This document shows positions 43,868 through 55,508 of a DNA stretch of 64,000 nt, piece by piece. This DNA comes from Metamycoplasma gateae (GTDB lineage: Bacteria > Bacillota_I > Bacilli_A > Mycoplasmatales > Metamycoplasmataceae). The stretch spans positions 496,001-560,000 of the forward strand of contig NZ_CP143578.1 in NCBI RefSeq assembly GCF_036352135.1. The letters are read 5' to 3'. Position numbers and translations under genes: made by a program. The notes under the pieces are model-generated. The model ran no database searches, was not told the DNA's origin, and saw nothing but the letters and a program-made list of their open reading frames with translations. Positions within the stretch are counted from its first letter, which is position 1, and each line of letters starts with the position of its first letter.

Positions 43868-46789
43868 TTAATCTATTAGTTTTTTAGCTTCTGTTAAATT
43901 AACACTAAAGAATGTTGTGACTCCTCTTTTTTGCATTGTAGCTCCATAAAGTTTATCAACTCTTTCCATTGTACCTTGACGGTGTGTAATAACTAAGAAT
44001 TGTGTATTTTCTTTTAAACTTTGTAAGAACTCAGCAAAACGAATAACATTAGCTTCGTCAAGTGCTGCCTCAACCTCGTCTAGGATACATAATGGAAGAG
44101 GTTTTGCCTTTAATAATGAGAATAATAACGAAATAGCAATTAAAGCTTTTTCTCCACCAGAAAATAGTTTTAAATTCTTAATAGATTTTCCTGGTGGCTG
44201 AGCCATTACATCAATACCACTTTCTAATAAGTTATCAGGATCGGTGTATCTAATTTCAGCCATACCCCCACCGAACATTTTTGAAAATACATATTTAAAT
44301 TCATTATTTGCAAGCGAAACAGTATTTGTGATTCTTTCAATAATTATCTTATCCATTTCACTAATAACTTCTTCGATTGTATTTTTTGCATCAATTATGT
44401 CTTTTTCTTGTTTCTTAACTTCGTTGTATCTATCTTCTGTTTCTTTTAATTGTTCAATAGAATCAATATTTACATGACCTAAATCTTTAATGTCATTTTT
44501 TAAATCTGAAACAAGTTTTCTTGCAACCTCAAAATCAATTTCAGGATTATAGAATTCTCTAGCAGTTTCAAATAACATATTATATTGTTCAGATAATCTT
44601 TGTTTAGCATAATTAATTGCCGATTCTGCTTTAGCTTTTTGAGCTATTTTTTCAGAATTTTCAGTAATCAAAATATTTAAATCATTATTTGAATCACCTT
44701 TTTTAGCATTTGCGTCTGCAAATTCTTTTTTTGCAACTTGTAGCAACTCGTTTTGTGATGTTCTTTTTGCAACAAGATTACTTCTTTCTAATACTAATTT
44801 TTGAATTTCAAATGCAATATCAACTGTATCTAAATTTTCGATTTTTTCATTCGAAATATTTTCATATTTAATTCTTAGTTCATCGAATCTATGAATGTTT
44901 TCATCTAAGTTCATTTTTTGTTTAGAAACATCTAAGCTTAGATTCGAAAATAAATTGCCTAAATTATCTGATTTTTGTTTAATCTCAATTTCTTTTGATT
45001 TAAGTTCTGCTATTTTTTGTAATATTGCAGGTTTAATTATTTCAAGTTGTTTAATTTGTTCATCTAATCCAAATGTCGATGTATGTTCATTTTTTTGACC
45101 ACCACTTAAAACACCACCAACTCTTATGATATCTCCTTCTAGAGTAACTACCATGTATCTTTTTTCTAATAATTGTGAAAGTTTATTTGCGTTTTCAATT
45201 GTGTCAGTAACTAAAATATTTCCTAGTAAGAATCTCTTTAATACATCAAATTCTCTTTCTGTTGAAACAAGTTCAGAAGCAACTCCTAAAAATCCTTTTT
45301 GTGTTTGAGCTACAACAATATGTTGTTCTAAAACATATTTTGGAGAAACTGATGAAAGAGGTATAAAAGTTGCTCTACCACCGTTATTACTTTTTAAGAA
45401 TTCAATCGCCTTAACTGCAGTTTCTGGCGTGTCTACAACTACGTGTTGTAATGCTCCTGCTAATATTGTTTCTATTGCTAAAGCGTATTTAGTATTTACA
45501 CTAATTAATTCAGATACTAATGCTCTATATCCTTTAAATAGTCCAGAATTCTCAACTATATTTTTTGTCCCTTTTTGTAAATTAGTTTTACCGTGTTTTA
45601 CTTCTTGTATAAAATCCAATTTTGAATTTATTTTTTGTAGCTTACTATTTTCTATTTCTAGTTCGTTTTTAATATCGTTTTTTAAGGCTGATAAATCAAG
45701 AATTGTCTTATTAATTGATTCAATTTCTTGTTTTTGTTTTTGAATAAATTCTTTTGCTAGTAAAATCTTTGTGTTTAATTCACTTAGTTCTTCTTTAATT
45801 GCTTCTTTTTTTTGTGCATTATCAACTTCTAAAGTTCCATTAATAACCATTTCACGTTGTTTTGATTCTTTGGCCGATCTTATTTCAAGATCATTAATTT
45901 CAGTATTAATTTCTTCAATTCTAGAAGTTAATTTTGATATTGTTGCATCTAGCTCAACCATTAAATCATTTTTTTGGTTGCAAATATCTGTATAAAGTTT
46001 AATTTTAATTTCTAAATCTTCTTTTTGTTGTTTATAAATTAATGATTCATTATTTAGTTTTTCTAATGATTCAGAATATGCCATAAAATCATGAACCAAT
46101 AATGAAACTTCTACTTCTTTTAATTGCTCACTCTTTAACTTAAAAATTTTTGCTTTTTCAGCTTGTTTTTGAAGAGGTTTGATTTGTTTTTCCAACTCTT
46201 GAACTACAATTGCTATTTGTTCTAAAGCTTCCTGAGTTCTTTCTAATTTTCTCATTGCTTCTGTCTTTTTTGAACGATACATTGAAGTACCTGAAGCTTC
46301 TTCAAAAATCTCACGACGTCTTTCGGGAGTTGCTTCTGCTATATCAGATATTGTTCCTTGTCCAATGATGGCTAGTGATGATTTGGAAATACCACTTTGC
46401 ATAGCAATTTCTTTAATATCTTTTTGTCTCGCTATCTCTCCATTAATATAGTATTCATTTGATCCCTTACCACGATTTAATACACGCGAAATAGTAAAAT
46501 AATCATGTGGGATACTTACAGCTCTATCTCTATTATCAAAAGTTAAAATAACTTCTGCTCTATTCATTTCTTTTTCAGTTTTTGATCCTGCAAAAATTAC
46601 ATCCTCCATGTTATCACCACGAAGAACTTTTGAACTTGTTTCACCTAACACCCATCTAATGGCGTCGTTAATATTTGATTTACCCGAACCATTTGGTCCT
46701 ATTATAGCAACAACACCACCATCGAATTTTAAACTTACTTTATCTGCAAAAGATTTAAAACCGTGCGCTTCAACTTGAATTAATTTCAT
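43868..46789 (-). CDS. smc: Chromosome segregation protein SMC
   Basis: The 973-aa protein has an N-terminal ATPase half with Walker A GPNGSGKSNINDAIRWVLG and Q-loop region. Coiled coils flank a hinge (about residues 415-560, from GTKNIVENSGLFKGYRALV). The C-terminal half has the signature LFSGGEKALIAISLLFSLL and Walker B PLCILDEVEAALDEAN. It is about 200 residues shorter than the B. subtilis protein, through shorter coils, as usual for mycoplasmas. It contains no TGA at all. GAAAGG lies upstream of the ATG. It condenses and separates chromosomes with ScpAB. Confidence 0.97.
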   Translation of the reverse strand: MKLIQVEAHGFKSFADKVSLKFDGGVVAIIGPNGSGKSNINDAIRWVLGETSSKVLRGDNMEDVIFAGSKTEKEMNRAEVILTFDNRDRAVSIPHDYFTISRVLNRGKGSNEYYINGEIARQKDIKEIAMQSGISKSSLAIIGQGTISDIAEATPERRREIFEEASGTSMYRSKKTEAMRKLERTQEALEQIAIVVQELEKQIKPLQKQAEKAKIFKLKSEQLKEVEVSLLVHDFMAYSESLEKLNNESLIYKQQKEDLEIKIKLYTDICNQKNDLMVELDATISKLTSRIEEINTEINDLEIRSAKESKQREMVINGTLEVDNAQKKEAIKEELSELNTKILLAKEFIQKQKQEIESINKTILDLSALKNDIKNELEIENSKLQKINSKLDFIQEVKHGKTNLQKGTKNIVENSGLFKGYRALVSELISVNTKYALAIETILAGALQHVVVDTPETAVKAIEFLKSNNGGRATFIPLSSVSPKYVLEQHIVVAQTQKGFLGVASELVSTEREFDVLKRFLLGNILVTDTIENANKLSQLLEKRYMVVTLEGDIIRVGGVLSGGQKNEHTSTFGLDEQIKQLEIIKPAILQKIAELKSKEIEIKQKSDNLGNLFSNLSLDVSKQKMNLDENIHRFDELRIKYENISNEKIENLDTVDIAFEIQKLVLERSNLVAKRTSQNELLQVAKKEFADANAKKGDSNNDLNILITENSEKIAQKAKAESAINYAKQRLSEQYNMLFETAREFYNPEIDFEVARKLVSDLKNDIKDLGHVNIDSIEQLKETEDRYNEVKKQEKDIIDAKNTIEEVISEMDKIIIERITNTVSLANNEFKYVFSKMFGGGMAEIRYTDPDNLLESGIDVMAQPPGKSIKNLKLFSGGEKALIAISLLFSLLKAKPLPLCILDEVEAALDEANVIRFAEFLQSLKENTQFLVITHRQGTMERVDKLYGATMQKRGVTTFFSVNLTEAKKLID

Positions 46790-46869
46790 TTTTTTCCTTT
46801 CTTAAAAAAATAACCAATTTAATATTGACTAAACATTACTATAATGATAATAAAATTTTTGTTTTTTAA

Positions 46870-46896
46870 ATTAAAATACACACTAATAGTGTGTAG
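46870..46896 (-). terminator. Terminator after the transglutaminase-like lipoprotein gene
   Basis: TACACACTA (46877-46885), one base, TAGTGTGTA (46887-46895), then ATTTTAATTT on the minus strand, four bases after the stop codon. Confidence 0.8.
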
Positions 46897-46899
46897 TGT

Positions 46900-49827
46900 C
46901 TAAAAATATTTATTTATATCAAAATCATTAACATCTTTTTTTGATATATCTAAAAAGTGTTCACTGTAATAAGTATATATTTTATTTTCAAATTCAATAT
47001 CTAATTCAAAAAGATATGAGCCATTTTTATACTTATTTTTATCAACTAAAAATTGAATCTTATGGTACTCTTGTGGATCGAACAAACCTTTATCAACAAT
47101 TGTTGAAGCATTTTTATCCTTATGAAGGATTCTATAATGAATTTTGTTTTTTATTAGACTGTAATTCTTTAATAAAAAACTGAAGCTAATATAATAATTT
47201 TCCTCAAAATTAGTATTTTCTAAACTTAAATTTAAATTATGGTTATTAAATAATTTATTATTTGGTTTTTCAAAGAAAATAGAAAACTTATTTGAAGTAT
47301 AAAAATCAATTTTAGACAAATTAGAAAAAATAAAACTTTTGTCTTCATTTCCACGATAATATGATTTTATTAAAATATAACCACTTGTATTTAAGATGCT
47401 TTTATCTAATTTTAATTCTTTTTTAAGAACTGATTTCAAAAGAAGATTAGCTTTATTTGTATTATCTTTATCAAAAGGTTTATCTGAATAATAAACATCA
47501 TACATTATATGATTATCAGATGTATTATGAATATTAAAATCATAAACTGTTTTAAATGGTATATGGAAACCATATTCATCATAGTGAGATTGATCTATAA
47601 AAATTGTTGAACCTATTTGTTGGTCAATTTTTAGATTGTTTTTTAAGGTTTTAACTCATCAATTTTTTTCAATTTGTTTTTCTATATCTTTAAGTTTTTG
47701 AATATATACATCAACATTATCACTATCTATATGATTAAATGCTAGATCTATTTCTTTTTCTAATTCTTTAAATTTATTTCTTAAGCTAGTTTTTAGACTA
47801 TACATTTTTTCACTTTTTGAAAACATGTATGTTCCTAATTTAGCTCTTAGAAAAGTTTTATATCTTCATAAATCAACTAAATTTTTGTTGGTTTTTTCAA
47901 AAAACTGTAATTTTTTATTTGATGAATTTTTAAAATCTATATTAACTGGTAATTTAAGATAATTTTCATCTTTAATTCCTTCAGCATCAAAATAAATTAC
48001 ATCTTTTAACATATCAAATCTTATGTTTGAAATCGTGATGATACTATCAAATTCATTGGTATTTATAATATCTTTTAATTTAATTTTTGTTTCAATGGTT
48101 TTATTGCCTTTTATATCTATTAAATCTAGTACCATTTCTCCATTACTATTTTTATAAAATAAGTACAATATACCATTATGATCATATGTTCTATGAAATA
48201 CACTATTTAACTCGATTAATGGTGCTATTTTGTCTTGATCATCTAGGATTTTGTTTCCTGCTTTTACAATTTGTAATTTGTTTGAATTAGATTTAACTTT
48301 GTATAAGAAATTAACATTATTGTAATTTGAATCTAATCTTCTATTAGTAATCATATATCAATAGCCATTACTATAGAAATATCTACTAAATTTTTCGCCT
48401 CATTTTGTATTTGAGGTTATTGGTAAAAAACTTTCATCATAATTGCTTACTTTTGAATACTCATTATTTTTAAACATAAAATCTCATGGTAAGTATCTTA
48501 TTAAATCATAACCTGTTTCAATGCTACTTGCGTTTCCAATTATAGGATTTACAAAAGTATTAGTGTATTTTCTTGTATCCTTATGAATAAAAATGTCTTT
48601 ATTTTTTTCAGCACTTTCTCTACCGTCGTCTGCATGAGTACCATCAACTCTATGTCATTTTTTGTTATTTTGTCCAGCGGGATCAAAATAGACTAAAGCA
48701 TACTGATGTTCCATATCTCCAGATTGTTTTGGAATTGCATGAACACCTGATAGCTGTAATAATAACGCAATGGAAGTTCCATATTGTTGGCAAACGGCCT
48801 TTCTTGTATTTATTGATGCCTGCAAATCAGAAAAAGCTAAAAGGTCATCATAAACAAAATAGTCGCAAACATAGCGAACAATGGCATAAACCTTATCAAG
48901 ATCGGACATATCGTTTGAAATTTGGGCTAACCCGTTTTTTATAAAATGAAGTAAATTTTCTTTATCAATTCCTTCATTAATTCAATCTAATTTAATTGTT
49001 GAAGGAAATTTCTCAATTGTTTTTAATCTAATAAACTGATCTTGATAGGTTTTGGAATTTATGTTGGTTAAATCTTGATTGCCATCGGCTGTTTCTGTTT
49101 CAAAATAAATTGATTTTAAACTAAATTCAACATATAAATAATCAGGCCAACTTTCCCTATATCACTCCAATAATGCCTTAGTCATATTTCTTGCGTTGAA
49201 ATTTAATTTTGAAACTTCAAAAGCATAATATTCATTTGAACTAACTAGTTTATTTAAAAGTTCTTTTAATTCTTTTATTTCTTCTAAATCATCACCTATC
49301 TTTGAACTTCTTTTGCTTAAAATTATTTTCTTTTGGTTTGTTTCGTTAAAAAATACACTATTGTTTTCATAATTTTGAACCTTTGATCAATCTAGGCCAT
49401 CAGCATTTCTTCTTTCATTTGTTTCAGGTTTCTTATCGTAATCAATATCATTAGGATAGAATTTATTTTTTAAAATTTCATACTCATTTTCAGTTGTATT
49501 TTCATCATTAGGCTTAAAATAATTATCTTCATCTTGATTATCTAAATTATCATTATTGTTGCTAGGTTTGTTTGAATTATCTTGGTCACTGTTATCATTA
49601 TCTTCTTTTTTATTTTGATCATCATCTTTTTTTGGAATATCTTCTTTTTTCGTATCTTTTTCATCTGGATCTTTTTGCTCTGTCGAATCCTTTTTATCTA
49701 AAGTTTTTTTATCATCTTCAGTTTTTTTGCCCGAATCTTTATTACATGAAATTAGTATAGTGGGGGTTACAAAAACAGTTAATAAAGACATCAATTTTAG
49801 TAATTTGTGTTTCTTTTTTAAAGTCAT
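46900..49827 (-). CDS. Large lipoprotein with transglutaminase-like cysteine protease domain
   Basis: The 975-aa prolipoprotein has lipobox TILISC near residue 28. A Lys/Asp/Glu/Asn-rich linker spans about 30-110. A transglutaminase-like core lies around 300-400, with the catalytic Cys346 (RKAVCQQYGTS), His374 (DMEHQYALVYF) and Asp395 (HRVDGTHAD). The remaining 550 residues look like beta-rich surface domains. Such cores act as surface peptidases or peptide-binding enzymes in mycoplasmas. The gene stays in one frame, with many TGA tryptophans. It has its own terminator, and smc follows downstream. Confidence 0.84.
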
Positions 49828-49992
49828 TATTTTATTATTTTTCCTTTTTTTATTTCAATATTTAATCTAAAGTTTAATAAATTTGAATTATAAAATTATA
49901 TCCCTTATTAATAGCAAACTATTAATTACTTTAAAATATATTTTAATTTGATAAAATTTTTAAATAATTGAAATTTATAGAGGTTAATTAAT

Positions 49993-50514
49993 ATGTCAAA
50001 TAATAAAAGATGAAAAAATAAAAAAATAAATATCAATAATTACAAAGTACTTGAAGTACAAAAACAAAAAAAGACTTTATCTAATTCTTGAAAAATAGCA
50101 TTAACCGGATTATTTTTAATAGCAATCCCTACTTTTATTTTATTTATTTTAATTGGTAAAGATGGATGAGTAATTCCTTCAACTGCGAAATTTGGTAGAT
50201 GAGATACTTTATTACCTATCGCATTTGCATGAGTTATTTTCCAAAGTTCGATAGTTTGTTTATTAGTATTTAGATTTAAAGTTTATAAAGCCAATTCATT
50301 TATTTTCTTAATTCCATTTGCAATAGCTATGGCTTCATTACTAGTATCTTCTGGTGTTGAAGATTGACCATATAGAGTGCTTCCTGCTGTTGGTTTGGCA
50401 TTTTTATCACTACCCGCATTATTATTAGTAAAACACATCGATAAAAAAAGAAAAGATAAAAAAATGTTGGAATATCAACAACAAGAAAGAGCAAATAAAT
50501 CATTACTAGACTAA
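49993..50514 (+). CDS. Four-helix membrane protein of unknown function
   Basis: The 173-aa protein, hidden by seven TGA codons in a standard-code reading, has a Lys/Asn-rich N-terminus of about 35 residues. Four helices follow, around 38-58, 75-95, 100-120 and 130-148, and a basic Gln-rich tail. Extracellular WVIPSTAKFGRWD and VEDWPYRVLP loops are Trp-rich. No family is recognised. A weak hairpin with T tract (about 50509-50538) follows before glyA. Confidence 0.75.
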
Positions 50515-50571
50515 TTTAAGGGTTTAGTTTTTTTATTTAAATTGAATTTTTAAAACTTAAGTAGGTATCAT

Positions 50572-51828
50572 ATGTACAAAAAAATATCATTAATCGATAA
50601 GGAAATTGCAGATATTATCAATGATGAAACAAAACGTCAAGAAGATCATATCGAATTAATAGCTTCAGAAAATTATGTTTCAGAGCAAGTTTTAAATGCT
50701 GTTGGATCATCATTAACTAATAAATATGGGGAAGGTTATCCATCTAAACGCTACTATGGCGGGTGTGAATTTATTGATAAAATTGAGACTATCGCACAAG
50801 AAAGAGCAAAAAAATTATTTAAAGTAAAATTTGCAAACGTTCAACCTTATTCAGGATCTGTTGCAAACGCTGCAATATATTTAGCATTACTTAATCCTGG
50901 CGATAGAGTTTTAGGATTATCATTAAATTCAGGTGGACATTTAACACATGGATTTAAAATTTCTTTTAGTGGAAAATTATACGAATCATATTCATATTCA
51001 GTTGATGAAAATGGTTTTTTAAATTATGATGAAATATTAAAAATTGCTAAAAAGGTTAAACCTAAAATGATTATTTGTGGGTTTTCAGCATATTCACAAA
51101 TTTTCGACTTCTTAGAATTTAGAAAAATAGCCGATTCTGTAGGTGCTTATTTATTAGCTGATATATCACATATTTCCGGACTAATAATTGCTGGATTACA
51201 CCCTTCTCCAGCAGGAATAGCTGATGTTATTATGACAACCACTCATAAAACTTTAAGAGGAACTAGAGGTGCAATAATACTTACAGACAATGAAGAGATT
51301 GCTAAAAAAATCGACAAAGCAGTATTTCCGGGCTATCAAGGAGGTGCTTTATTCCATCAAATCGCAGGAAAAGCAGTATCTTTTTTTGAAGCTTTACAAC
51401 CCGAATTTATCGATTATCAAAAACAACTTTTAAAAAATTCGAAAGTTTTTTGTCAAACTTTTATTAATAAAAACGTTAAGGTTATCTCAGGTTTAACACA
51501 AAATCATTTATTTATGATAGATGTTAAGAGCACATATGGACTAACCGGCAAAGAGGCGTCAAACATATTACAAGAATGCAATATCACTGTTAATAAAAAT
51601 TCAATTCCTAATGATACAGAATCGCCAACTGTTTCAAGTGGAATTAGATTAGGTGTAGCAGCTATGACTTCTCGCGGTTTTATGGAAGATGAATTTATTA
51701 TTCTTGCAAATCTAATTGATAAGTGTTTAAGAGATCCACACAACGAAAGTCTAAAAACAATAATAAAAAAAGAAGTAGCAAAATTAACAAGTATGTTTCC
51801 AATTAAAAGGTCATACATTAAAAAATAA
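50572..51828 (+). CDS. glyA: Serine hydroxymethyltransferase
   Basis: The 418-aa PLP enzyme interconverts serine and glycine with folate one-carbon transfer. Signature segments: [60 protein letters not shown] (family DMAHIAGLVAAG), the PLP lysine in [12 protein letters not shown], and [18 protein letters not shown]. It has no TGA codon. AGTAGG lies before the ATG. It is followed 11 bases later by the Asp23-like gene. Confidence 0.97.
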   Translation: MYKKISLIDKEIADIINDETKRQEDHIELIASENYVSEQVLNAVGSSLTNKYGEGYPSKRYYGGCEFIDKIETIAQERAKKLFKVKFANVQPYSGSVANAAIYLALLNPGDRVLGLSLNSGGHLTHGFKISFSGKLYESYSYSVDENGFLNYDEILKIAKKVKPKMIICGFSAYSQIFDFLEFRKIADSVGAYLLADISHISGLIIAGLHPSPAGIADVIMTTTHKTLRGTRGAIILTDNEEIAKKIDKAVFPGYQGGALFHQIAGKAVSFFEALQPEFIDYQKQLLKNSKVFCQTFINKNVKVISGLTQNHLFMIDVKSTYGLTGKEASNILQECNITVNKNSIPNDTESPTVSSGIRLGVAAMTSRGFMEDEFIILANLIDKCLRDPHNESLKTIIKKEVAKLTSMFPIKRSYIKK

Positions 51829-51839
51829 TAGGAGGTTTT

Positions 51840-52133
51840 ATGGTCGAAGAAAAATTGGAAAATAAAATTAAATCTTGAATTTCTGAAATAGCAGGAATTG
51901 TAAATTTTAAACCTCTTACAATCCAAAACGGTGTCGATGTTGAAAATGATGGTGTTTTTGTTGAAAAAAACAAAAATAAAAACTCTATAAACTTAACAAT
52001 TGGATTGGTTATATTAATTAATTTGAACGCAAAAATCGTTGTTGAAGAAATATATCAAATTGTAAATTACAAATTAAAAGAAGAAAAAATAAAAATTGGA
52101 AAATTATCTATCTATATAAAAGGAATTAAATAA
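51840..52133 (+). CDS. Asp23/Gls24-family protein
   Basis: The 97-aa protein is MVEEKLENKIKSWISEIAGI at the start, with a conserved core LTIGLVILINLNAKIVVEEI and a C-terminal VNYKLKEEKIKIGKLSIYIKGIK (shown in parts here). It belongs to the small Asp23/Gls24 (DUF322) family that regularly sits upstream of fakA; B. subtilis YloU is the homologue. GGAGG precedes the ATG and its stop overlaps the fakA ATG by one base. Confidence 0.85.
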
Positions 52134-53782
52134 TGAGAAAAATTAATGGTAAGGATTGATTAAAAGCGGTTATTTCTGGTGCTTATAACCTGAGCAACAA
52201 GCAAAATCTTATTAATGCTTTAAATGTTTTTCCAGTTCCTGATGGGGATACTGGTTCTAACATGTCTTCAACAATTATTTCTACAGAGAAAATAGAATTA
52301 GATAACAACACCGATATAAATTTTGTTGCTAATAAAATATCTCAAAGTATGCTGTTTTCAGCTCGTGGAAATTCAGGTGTTATTTTAAGCCAAATCTTCA
52401 AGGGTTTTGCAATAGCATTCCAGAATAAAAAAGAAATCAACTCATATGATTTAGTTAAAGGTTTTGAAGAAGCAGCAAAAAATGCATATAAAGCGGTTCT
52501 AAAACCAATTGAAGGAACAATATTAACAGTTATTAGACAAACAGCAGAAGGTCTAAAGGAAAATATCTTAATTGATAGTGATATAACAGATGTATTTAGA
52601 ATGGCTGTAAAACTATCAAGAATAAGTTGTGATAATACTCCAGATTTATTACCAATTTTAAAAGAAGTTGAAGTTACCGACTCTGGCGGCGAAGGACTAT
52701 ATTCTGTTTTTGAAGGGATGCTTTTATACTTCGAAGGCCAACCTATTAATCTAATGGACCAAAAAGAAGAGGTTAATAAATTTATTTCAGACACCGAAGT
52801 CTTTGATGGCGAATTTGGGTATTGTACAGAATTTATTGTTGAGTTAAAAAATAAGAAAAAATTTAAAAAAGATTTATTAATTTCAAAACTTGAAAAACAC
52901 GGAAATTCAATGGTTGTGGTTCAAGACGAATATTTCTTAAAAGTTCATATCCACGCAATTAGACCAGGCGATGTTTTAAATGTGGCAAATAGTTTAGGTC
53001 AATTTATTAAAGTAAAAATCGAAAATATGACTCTTCAAGCAAACGATAGTAAGCAAAATAGTAGCGAACAAGACAAGAAAAAAGAAGAATGTTGCGATGA
53101 AAATAAACAAGAATGCACTAAGTTTAAAAAATCAGCAATAATTTCTTGCAATTCGGGATCAGGAATAATTGAACTATTGAAAGAAAATGGTGTGTCCTAC
53201 ATTATCGAAGGAGGACAAACAAACAACCCTTCAATTAATGATATTATTTCAGCTATAGATTCAGTTAATGCAGAAACAATATTTATATTACCAAATAATT
53301 CAAACATCATTCTTTCTGCGCAACAAGCCTCTACGATTGTAAAAGATAAAAAAATTATTATTATTCCAACTAAATCACAAGCACAAGCCTTAAATGTAAT
53401 CTATAACTATAATGAAGAAAATAGCGTTGAAGATAATCATCAATTAATGAAAGATTCGCTTTTAAATATTCATTATGGTGAGATTGCTCCTTCAATAAAA
53501 ACAACCAAATTAGACGGTGTAAAAGTGAGAGCAGGTGACTTTATGGCTATTCAAGAAGGCAAATTAAAAGACACTGATGGTACCTTTAATGGGGCTGCAA
53601 TTAAATTATTAAATAACATAATTAATGATGATACACAAATAGTAACAATTTTTTATGGTCAATCAGTAACTGAGGCAGACGTTAACGAGCTTCAAAATTA
53701 TATTGAGATTAATTTTAACGTTGCTGTTGAAATATATAATGGTGGACAAAATATTTATCCATATTTAATATCTGCTGAATAG
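52133..53782 (+). CDS. fakA: Fatty acid kinase catalytic subunit FakA (DhaL/DAK2 domain)
   Basis: The 549-aa protein starts with the DhaL ATP-binding domain (residues 1 to about 200: NVFPVPDGDTGSNMSST, then RGNSGVILSQIFKGFA, VTDSGGEGLYSVFEGML), followed by a central domain. A C-terminal domain carries GGQTNNPSINDI and ends near NGGQNIYPYLISAE. FakA phosphorylates host-derived fatty acids held by a FakB (DegV-like) protein, giving acyl-phosphate for PlsX and PlsY. The following gene is plsX, consistent with that pathway. An extra Cys-rich loop (EECCDENKQECTKFKK) sits in the middle. Confidence 0.93.
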
Positions 53783-53792
53783 GATGAAACAA

Positions 53793-54815
53793 ATGAAAAG
53801 AATAGTTTTTGATGTTTTAAATAATGATGGTGGTATTGTGAATGCAGTTTATGCTGCATTGACTTTTAAAAGTAAAAACAAAGACTACGAACTTGCATTG
53901 GTGGGAGATAAAAAAATAATTGTAGATACAATAAACAGTAGTTCTTTTTCTTTAACAGAAGACGATTTTATCATTATAGATTCAAGTGATTTAGTTCATA
54001 TTGATAATAATCCAAGAGATGTTTTAAAGCGTTCAAGTTCAATGTTAGATACATTTAAATACCTTAAAGAGAATGATTTCGATGCCATTTTAAGTAGTGG
54101 TGATAGCGGTGCTTTATTAACTCTTTCAACATTATTAATAAAAAGATTACCAAATGTTGTAAGACCAGCTTTTATGCCGATTTTGCCAACATTAGTAGAA
54201 GATAAAAATACGCTACTATTAGATGCTGGTGCAAATATTGAAACTTCTCCTGAATATTTAAATAGCTGAGCTATTGTTGCTACAGAATACTACAAATTAA
54301 TTTTTAACAAAGAAAACCCAACTGTCGGATTATTGAATATTGGAACTGAAGAATATAAGGGAAGTGCAAATATCAAAGAGGCTTTTTCAAAATTAAAAGA
54401 TAATAAAAAGATTAGTTTTTATGGATTTATCGAACCCAAAAATGCAATTGCTGGCGACGTGGATATAATTCTTGCAGAAGGACAAAGTGGAAACATATTC
54501 TTAAAAACTCTCGAATCTTCTTTTTTAGGTTTTGGAAAATTATTAAAATCAATCATTCACAAAAATATAAAAACCAAAATTGGTGGCCTATTACTTAAAA
54601 AAGATCTTAAAAAATTTAAAGAGAGATTTGATTATAGAAACGTCGGCGGAGCTTTCATCATAGGATTGGATAAAATTGTTGTAAAGGCACACGGCGGATC
54701 AGATGAAATAGCCTTTGAAAATGCTTTAAATCAGATAAAGTTTTTATTAGATAAAGAAAATTTTATCAATAATATAGCTAAAAATTTAGAGGGTGGTGGA
54801 GATGAAATTAAATAA
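53793..54815 (+). CDS. plsX: Phosphate acyltransferase PlsX
   Basis: The 340-aa protein starts at ATG 53793, which has AGGA upstream and gives MKRIVFDVLNNDGG, like the family start MKIAVDAMGGD; ATG 53784 would add three residues. Later motifs are SSGDSGALLTLSTL (family SAGNTGALL), PAFMPILPT, LLDAGANIETSPEYL and FYGFIEPKNAIAGDVDIIL. It converts acyl-ACP and acyl-phosphate for phospholipid synthesis. Its end overlaps the rnc start by 14 bases. Confidence 0.93.
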
Positions 54816-55507
54816 AAAAGATCTAGAATTTTGAACTAAATTAGAAGATAAATTAAAAACTTTTATCGATTTTAAAAATTTAACAGATCAACAAAAATAT
54901 ACACTAATAACAGCTTTCACTCACAAATCATATGCTAACGAACATAAAAGCAGCGAACATAATGATTTTCTTGAATTCGTTGGTGATGGGGTATTACAAT
55001 TTATATCTACAATGTGAATATCAAAATTAAAGCTAACATTGAAACCGAGGAGAAGCTACTAAATTAAGAAGTAAAATTGTCGACAAAAAAAACCTAGCCA
55101 ATATTTGTAAAAAGTATAACCTATTTGATTTTTTTAGATATTCAACAACAGCCTTTAATAATGGGTTAAATCTTAAGACAATCTCTAACCTTTATGAAGC
55201 ATTTATAGGAGGGATATATCAAGTATTTGGAATAAATGGTGCGATATATGTTGCTGACAAAACACTTAAAAAAAGTTTCAAATTAGAAATCTTACAGGAT
55301 CATTCACATCCAAAGAATCTTTTACAGGAGCTTTTTCAAAAATCAAGCAAAAATAATGTCGAATACGAAACCGTTGCCTTGCCAAATGGATTTTTTGGAT
55401 CTTCAGTATCTTTTGAGGGTAAGATATACGGAGAGGGATATGGAAAAACCAAAAAAGAAGCAGAAACAGATGCGGCCACAAATGCCTTGGAGAAACTAGG
55501 AAAATAA
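54802..55507 (+). pseudogene. rnc: Ribonuclease III gene with frameshift near codon 80
   Basis: The first part (54802 to about 55031) gives an RNase III N-terminus with [10 protein letters not shown]-type sequence and the active-site block [14 protein letters not shown]. In that frame the protein stops at 55060 (TAA). Homology continues as IETEE (frame of 55032) and then ATKLRSKIVDKKNLANICKK in the frame of 55055, up to TAA at 55505. The rest includes the double-stranded RNA-binding domain (NPKNLLQELFQ and VSFEGKIYGEGYGKTKKEAETDAATNALEKL regions). Two single-base losses within about 25 bases, net -2, restore 235 aa. Either a real mutation or a sequencing error. Confidence 0.85.
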
Positions 55508-55508
55508 T

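Noticed and set aside
53100-53160. Cys-rich loop in fakA as a possible metal site
   Set aside because: Three cysteines in a low-complexity Lys/Glu insert without His or a recognisable zinc-binding spacing; not enough support.
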